A stretch of DNA of 9,854 nt, from NCBI GenBank assembly GCA_024641625.1, contig JAHECQ010000124.1, positions 1 to 9,854 on the forward strand. Direction: 5' to 3'. Under the pieces are notes generated by a model, which had not been told where the DNA came from, made no database searches, and saw only the letters and a program-made list of their open reading frames with translations. Each line of letters starts with the position of its first letter. Within the stretch, counting starts at the first letter, position 1. This document shows, in pieces, positions 6,533-9,854 of this stretch. The DNA is from Acidimicrobiales bacterium (GTDB lineage Bacteria; Actinomycetota; Acidimicrobiia; Acidimicrobiales; SZUA-35). The position numbers and the translations under genes are program-made.

Positions 6533-7105
6533 TCAGATCTCTTTGAAATGGTCGAAGGGTTCAAGACAGGCGTTGCAGCGGTACAGGGCCTTGCATGCCG
6601 TCGAACCGAATGCGCTGATTCGTGTGACGTCGGTTGCGGCGCACCGCGGGCAGGCGAGCGGCGTCGTGTCGGGAGATGCGGTGTTCGGGGATGTGGCTGC
6701 TGCGGCCGACGTCCGCCCCAGACTCACCGCCACCGGGGAGTTGACACCTCTGTCGCCGCCACGAGGAGGGGCGATGCCCGACGAAGCCAACTTGGCTCGA
6801 CCCGTCGCTGTCATCCAGTCGCTCGTCCACGCCGGGGTGAACACCCGCAGCACGCGGACCTCATCGAACCCGTCGGCCTGGAGAACCTCGGCGATCCGCG
6901 TTTCGATGAATTCCACCGCCGGGCATCCCGAATACGTCGGTGTGACCGAGACGACGAGCGCACCCTCCTCCGACACGAAGACGTCACGCACGATGCCGAG
7001 CTCACCAATGGTGAGCGGTGGCAACTCGGGGTCGGCGACGGCCTCCACCAACGCTCGGGCGCGGGCGATGTCTCCGGCCATGAGCGATGAGGCCTGCCGA
7101 GTCAC
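6533..7105 (-). CDS. paaD: PaaD, phenylacetyl-CoA epoxidase maturation protein
   Basis: DUF59/MIP18-type protein needed for an active PaaABCE complex, thought to act in Fe-S or metal assembly. Conserved parts (counted from the internal ATG at 7081): VADPELPPLTIGELGIVRDV (15-34), TPTYSGCP with C53 (48-54), TPAWTSDWMT (82-91), then a C-terminal zinc-ribbon-like segment with C144, C147, C163, C169 and C172 ending EPFDHFKEI. I prefer GTG 7105 as start: it overlaps the paaC stop as GTGA and has GGAG 7 bases upstream. ATG 7081, eight codons downstream, is an alternative without a good ribosome site. The linker between the two conserved halves (about 105-142) is Ala/Ser/Thr-rich and longer than in E. 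coli PaaD. The frame's further upstream extension overlaps paaC and is not coding. Confidence 0.93.
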   Translation of the reverse strand: MTRQASSLMAGDIARARALVEAVADPELPPLTIGELGIVRDVFVSEEGALVVSVTPTYSGCPAVEFIETRIAEVLQADGFDEVRVLRVFTPAWTSDWMTATGRAKLASSGIAPPRGGDRGVNSPVAVSLGRTSAAAATSPNTASPDTTPLACPRCAATDVTRISAFGSTACKALYRCNACLEPFDHFKEI

Positions 7106-7860
7106 CACGTTGCTCCGGGATGGGCCCGGTACAACGACTGCATCTCGGCCAGCAGGTGACCCAGATGCTCGGTGTGGAAACCGGTGCGCCCGCCGAGCCG
7201 TTGGTAGGGATCGCTCGGCAGGGTGAGTTGGGCTTCGGCCAGCACGGATCGCACCGTTGCCTCGAACGAGCCGACCAGACATGCAGGGTCCACCCCGACA
7301 CCGCCGGCGGCCAACGTCTTCTCGACATCGTCGGAGGCGAAGAGATCAGCGGTGAAGGGCCACAGTGCGTTCACTGCGGCCTGGCTGCGTCGATGGCTCT
7401 CGTTCGTACCATCGCCGAGTTCGACGACCCAGCCCGACGAGTACTCGAGGTGGTAGCGAGCCTCCTTCACCGCCTTGGCGGCAATACCCGCCAACTCTGT
7501 GTCGGTCGAGGCCATGAGCGCCTGATAGAGCGGCACCTGGTAGGCATCGACGAACAGCTGCCGGACAATGGTGTGGGCGAAATCGCCGTTCGGCTGTTCG
7601 ACCAGGACGGCATTCATGAACTCCCGTTCGCTTCGGAGCATGGCGAATTGATCCTCGTCGCGACCCAGCGGGTCGAACGACGCCGCATGGCTGTAGAAGT
7701 TTCGGGCCTGCCCCAGGTGATCGAGGCCGAGGTTGGCGACGGCGATGTCCTCCTCGAGTTCGGGCATGCGGGCGATGAGTGCACCGAGTCGCTGGGCCAA
7801 CACGAGATTGTCGTCACCCAGTCGAAGCAGGTACGTGAGCATTGCGGGCGTGTCTGCCAT
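7102..7860 (-). CDS. paaC: Phenylacetyl-CoA epoxidase structural subunit PaaC
   Basis: 252-residue ferritin-like partner of PaaA. In E. coli, PaaA and PaaC form the core heterodimer, and PaaC stabilises it without doing catalysis. Diagnostic segments: YLLRLGDDNLVLAQRL (10-25), NLGLDHLGQARNFY (43-56), EARYHLEYSSGWV (133-145), and the signature end GRTGFHTEHLGHLLAEMQ (224-241) followed by PGATW. Length is close to E. coli PaaC (248). The start is ATG 7860, which shares one base with the paaB stop (TGATG). The preceding GTG at 7863 is possible but adds only one residue. The stop overlaps the GTG of paaD. It lies third in the epoxidase gene set, as expected. Confidence 0.96.
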   Translation of the reverse strand: MADTPAMLTYLLRLGDDNLVLAQRLGALIARMPELEEDIAVANLGLDHLGQARNFYSHAASFDPLGRDEDQFAMLRSEREFMNAVLVEQPNGDFAHTIVRQLFVDAYQVPLYQALMASTDTELAGIAAKAVKEARYHLEYSSGWVVELGDGTNESHRRSQAAVNALWPFTADLFASDDVEKTLAAGGVGVDPACLVGSFEATVRSVLAEAQLTLPSDPYQRLGGRTGFHTEHLGHLLAEMQSLYRAHPGATW

Positions 7861-8192
7861 CACATGTGTCCGACTTCGTCGGGGATCTCGTAGAACGTCG
7901 GATGCCGATACGGCTTGGGCGAGTCGAACCAGGCATCGGCGGCGTCGGGATCGGATGCGTGGATCTCCGACGACCTCACGACCCAGATGCTCACGCCTTC
8001 ACCTCGGCGGGTGTAGACATCGCGGGCGCTCCGAGTCGCCGAGGCGGCATCGGGAGCATGCAGCGAACCGGCGTGGACGTGATTGAGTCCGCGTTGCGCC
8101 CGCACGAAGACCTCCCACAAGGGGTAGCCGCCGGCAGCGCCGGTGAATTCGACCGGGGCCTCGCCGTCGATCGGGGGGACGTCGTAGCTCAT
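7860..8192 (-). CDS. paaB: Phenylacetyl-CoA epoxidase subunit PaaB
   Basis: Small 110-residue subunit that links PaaAC units and is required for the complex's activity. The core motif YPLWEVFVRAQRGLNHVHAG (23-42) and the later ARDVYTRRGEGVSIWVV (56-72) are characteristic, and the tail YRHPTFYEIPDEVGHM is the usual end. Typical length is about 95 residues, so the first 20 (acidic and proline-rich) are a modest extension. ATG 8192 overlaps the paaA TGA (ATGA) and has GGAG 7 bases upstream, which fixes the start; the frame's longer N-terminal form would run through paaA and is rejected. Confidence 0.95.
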   Translation of the reverse strand: MSYDVPPIDGEAPVEFTGAAGGYPLWEVFVRAQRGLNHVHAGSLHAPDAASATRSARDVYTRRGEGVSIWVVRSSEIHASDPDAADAWFDSPKPYRHPTFYEIPDEVGHM

Positions 8193-9223
8193 GCGGTTGC
8201 TCCGGTCGATGGGATGTCGGGTTGGCTGGTCGATGGCTGGTGGGAAGCCGTCCGGGTCGACCCCTGCTGGGAACCGGCTCGGTGGCGACGGGCCTCGCGC
8301 TCGGCGTGGGCTCGAGCGGCCTCGCGCACCCAAGCACCGTCTTCCCACGCCTGCACCTTGTGGGCGATGCGCTCCCGGTTGCAGGGACCATCGCCTTTCA
8401 CGACCCGCCAGAACTCGTCCCAGTCGATGGCGCCGAAATCGTAATGGCCGGTTTCCTCGTTCCAGACGAGATCGGGGTCCGGAGCGGTCAGCCCGAGGAA
8501 CTCGATTTGCGGGACGGTCATGTCGACGAATCGCTGCCGCAGTTCATCGTTGGTCTCGAGCTTGATCTTCCACGCCATCGATTGCTCGTTGTGGGTCGAT
8601 TGCGCGTCCGGCGGACCGAACATGGAGATGGCAGGCCACCACCAGCGATCGAGGGCGTCCTGGGCCATGGCCTTCTGCTCGTCGGTGCCCTGTACCAACG
8701 CGAGCATGATCTCGAATCCCTGGCGCTGATGGAACGACTCCTCCTTGCAGATTCGCACCATGGCCCGGGCGTAGGGACCGTAGGACGTGCGGGTGAGCAT
8801 GACCTGGTTGGTGATGGCTGCGCCATCGACCAGCCATCCGATGGCGCCCATGTCGGCCCAGGAGAGCGTCGGGTAGTTGAAGATCGACGAGTACTTCTGG
8901 CGGCCGTTGTGCAACAACTCGTTCAGCTCGTCGCGCGAAACGCCGAGCGTCTCGGCGGCCGAGTAGAGGTAGAGGCCGTGGCCGGCTTCGTCCTGGACCT
9001 TGGCCATGAGGATCGCCTTGCGACGCAGTGTCGGAGCACGAGTGATCCAGTTGCCCTCCGGCTGTTGGCCGATCACCTCGGAGTGGGCGTGCTGGGCGAT
9101 CTGGCGGATCATCGTCTTGCGATACCCATCGGGCATCCAGTCTCGGGGCTCGATCTTCTGATCGGCCGCCAGCAACTGGTCGAACCGGGCTTGGTGATCG
9201 AGGGGAAGTTCAGTGGCAGTCAA
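8189..9223 (-). CDS. paaA: Phenylacetyl-CoA epoxidase catalytic di-iron subunit PaaA
   Basis: 344-residue ferritin-like oxygenase subunit that epoxidises the ring of phenylacetyl-CoA using O2. The expected di-iron ligands are all present at a constant offset from E. coli PaaA: E49, E79 and H82 (DEAGHGLYLYSAAETLG), D133 (GWLVDGAA), E162 and H165 (CKEESFHQRQGFE). The start is taken as TTG 9223: it has GAGGAG 7 bases upstream and gives the usual MTATELPLD-type N-terminus. The first in-frame ATG (codon 30) would remove conserved sequence, and earlier codons run back into paaX. Residues after about 310 form a hydrophilic, Ser/Thr/Gln-rich tail of roughly 35 residues that E. coli PaaA (about 309) lacks. 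It begins 11 bases after the paaX stop and ends in an ATGA overlap with paaB. Confidence 0.97.
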   Translation of the reverse strand: MTATELPLDHQARFDQLLAADQKIEPRDWMPDGYRKTMIRQIAQHAHSEVIGQQPEGNWITRAPTLRRKAILMAKVQDEAGHGLYLYSAAETLGVSRDELNELLHNGRQKYSSIFNYPTLSWADMGAIGWLVDGAAITNQVMLTRTSYGPYARAMVRICKEESFHQRQGFEIMLALVQGTDEQKAMAQDALDRWWWPAISMFGPPDAQSTHNEQSMAWKIKLETNDELRQRFVDMTVPQIEFLGLTAPDPDLVWNEETGHYDFGAIDWDEFWRVVKGDGPCNRERIAHKVQAWEDGAWVREAARAHAEREARRHRAGSQQGSTRTASHQPSTSQPDIPSTGATA

Positions 9224-9230
9224 GTCAGCG

Positions 9231-9236
9231 CTCCTC
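9231..9236 (-). promoter_or_regulatory. Ribosome binding site deciding the TTG start of paaA
   Basis: GAGGAG on the minus strand ends 7 bases before TTG 9223. It overlaps the TGA stop of paaX (TGAGGAG), so ribosomes finishing paaX can reinitiate on paaA. It is the main reason for choosing the TTG start. Confidence 0.8.
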
Positions 9237-9854
9237 AGCGTCGAACGGGCAACAGGTCGGGAAATCGGGAGGTCACGGCAGGGTGGGAAGACTGCGGCCG
9301 GAGGCCGGTGACCTCGAACAGCCACTCCCAGGAGGCCGCCTCGACGGCGCGGTAGAGGCGAGCCGCCACGTCACGAGCCTGCGCCCCGATCCAGTCGTCA
9401 CCCAGCAATGCGGTCGGCAACTCCGGATCGGTCAAGCGCACACGCCGGAAATCATGGATGAGCAGGGTTCGAAGCACGAACGCCGTTTCGGGATCGGCGA
9501 GCAGCGCCGAGACGTCTCCCGACGCAACCCGCTGGTCAAGTTCGGCGAAGCGATCGACGAACGCTCGGTACTGCAGCTCGACCTCGGCCAGGCCCGAGGT
9601 CTCGCGGAACGAGGCCGAGTTGACCAGGCGACCGACGTCCTCGAAGCGAGCGAGCGCCAGCACCGGGAGCGATGTGAGCCCGAGGCGACCGGCGACCTCG
9701 TGGACCAGGTCAGGCTTGGCATCGGGCCGCCCCCACACCGACGGGCCGATTTCGGCGAACCCCAGCCAAAGGAGGTGGTGGATCAAATCGTCGGCCGCTT
9801 GTACCGGGGTGGACATTCCCGGGGCGATGTCGGTGGTCGGCGAAACGGGCGACA
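9235..9854 (-). CDS. paaX: PaaX-family transcriptional repressor, partial (5' end off the right edge)
   Basis: The visible 206 codons match the effector-binding and C-terminal parts of PaaX, the GntR-like winged-helix repressor of phenylacetate genes that is released by phenylacetyl-CoA. Evidence: LLWLGFAEIGPSVWGRPD, the mid-protein PaaX block; and the C-terminal RVRLTDPELPTALLGDDWIGAQARDVAARLY (positions given relative to its internal ATG at 9816: about 130-160), the typical D-P-x-LP-x-x-LL-x-x-DW signature. ATG 9816 is unlikely to be the true start: the frame is open to the edge, and starting there would leave out the whole DNA-binding domain. Full family length is about 270-310 residues, so roughly 80-100 residues lie beyond the window. 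It is co-directional with paaA and 11 bases from it, so the repressor probably controls its own operon. Confidence 0.85.
   Translation of the reverse strand, partial: SPVSPTTDIAPGMSTPVQAADDLIHHLLWLGFAEIGPSVWGRPDAKPDLVHEVAGRLGLTSLPVLALARFEDVGRLVNSASFRETSGLAEVELQYRAFVDRFAELDQRVASGDVSALLADPETAFVLRTLLIHDFRRVRLTDPELPTALLGDDWIGAQARDVAARLYRAVEAASWEWLFEVTGLRPQSSHPAVTSRFPDLLPVRR

Noticed and set aside
5978..7226. Overlapping plus-strand open frames of about 370 codons opposite paaE and paaD
   Set aside because: Low-complexity, no domain, antisense to well-identified genes.
8222..9355. Plus-strand open frame of about 377 codons opposite paaA
   Set aside because: Antisense shadow of paaA, which has all its di-iron ligands; no ribosome site or family resemblance.
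9814..9816. ATG 9816 as the true start of the PaaX-like gene
   Set aside because: The frame stays open to the window edge, and starting here would remove the DNA-binding domain every PaaX has; the gene is treated as cut.
1..9854. Mobile element, defence system or CRISPR array
   Set aside because: No transposase, integrase, terminal inverted repeats, direct-repeat/spacer pattern or defence-type domains seen; the only tandem repeat is the GCGACT hexamer.

Overview
The window is a dense, clearly GC-rich stretch of bacterial chromosome. It holds eleven protein genes, two of them cut by the window edges, and almost no intergenic DNA: the largest gap is the 92-base divergent region at 3028-3119, so no stretch over 300 bases lacks a gene. 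I see no RNA gene, insertion sequence, CRISPR array, attachment site or origin. High GC, tight ATGA/TGATG junctions, use of GTG and TTG starts, and a paaX-paaABCDE order suggest an aerobic actinobacterium, possibly Acidimicrobiia (inference; no phylogenetic marker is present).

Right half (5459 to the edge, all minus strand, read right to left): a phenylacetate-catabolism operon. A PaaX-family repressor (5' end off the window) is followed 11 bases later by paaA, then paaB, paaC, paaD and paaE with 4-base overlaps, a 1-base overlap or a gap of only 6 bases. PaaABC(D)E is the multicomponent phenylacetyl-CoA 1,2-epoxidase. PaaA is the di-iron oxygenase subunit, PaaC its structural partner, PaaB a bridging subunit, PaaD an Fe-S/metal maturation factor, and PaaE the flavin/2Fe-2S reductase. 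All six expected active-site ligands are visible in PaaA, and PaaE has its FAD, NAD(P) and four-cysteine cluster motifs, so the complex looks functional. The CoA ligase (paaK) and the later enzymes (paaG, paaZ, paaJ and others) are not in the window.

Left half: two divergent units from the gap at 3028-3119. Leftward (minus): a quinone-oxidoreductase-type MDR enzyme, an amidase-signature hydrolase (ATGA overlap) and an acyl-CoA dehydrogenase (9-base gap, cut at the left edge). Rightward (plus): a TfdA-like Fe(II)/2-oxoglutarate dioxygenase and a group II PLP-dependent decarboxylase-like enzyme. These two are joined by an ATGA overlap that directly follows four perfect copies of the hexamer GCGACT. 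The rightward unit converges on the paa operon with only 20-21 bases between stop codons.

Taken together, the window reads as an aerobic catabolic locus. The left genes could produce or process aromatic or arylalkanoic acids (side-chain oxygenation, amine/amino-acid chemistry, amide hydrolysis, acyl-CoA desaturation) that might enter the phenylacetyl-CoA epoxidase route on the right. That link is an inference from proximity; the paa operon itself is secure. The least described part is the TfdA-like dioxygenase/PLP enzyme pair, whose substrates cannot be read from sequence.
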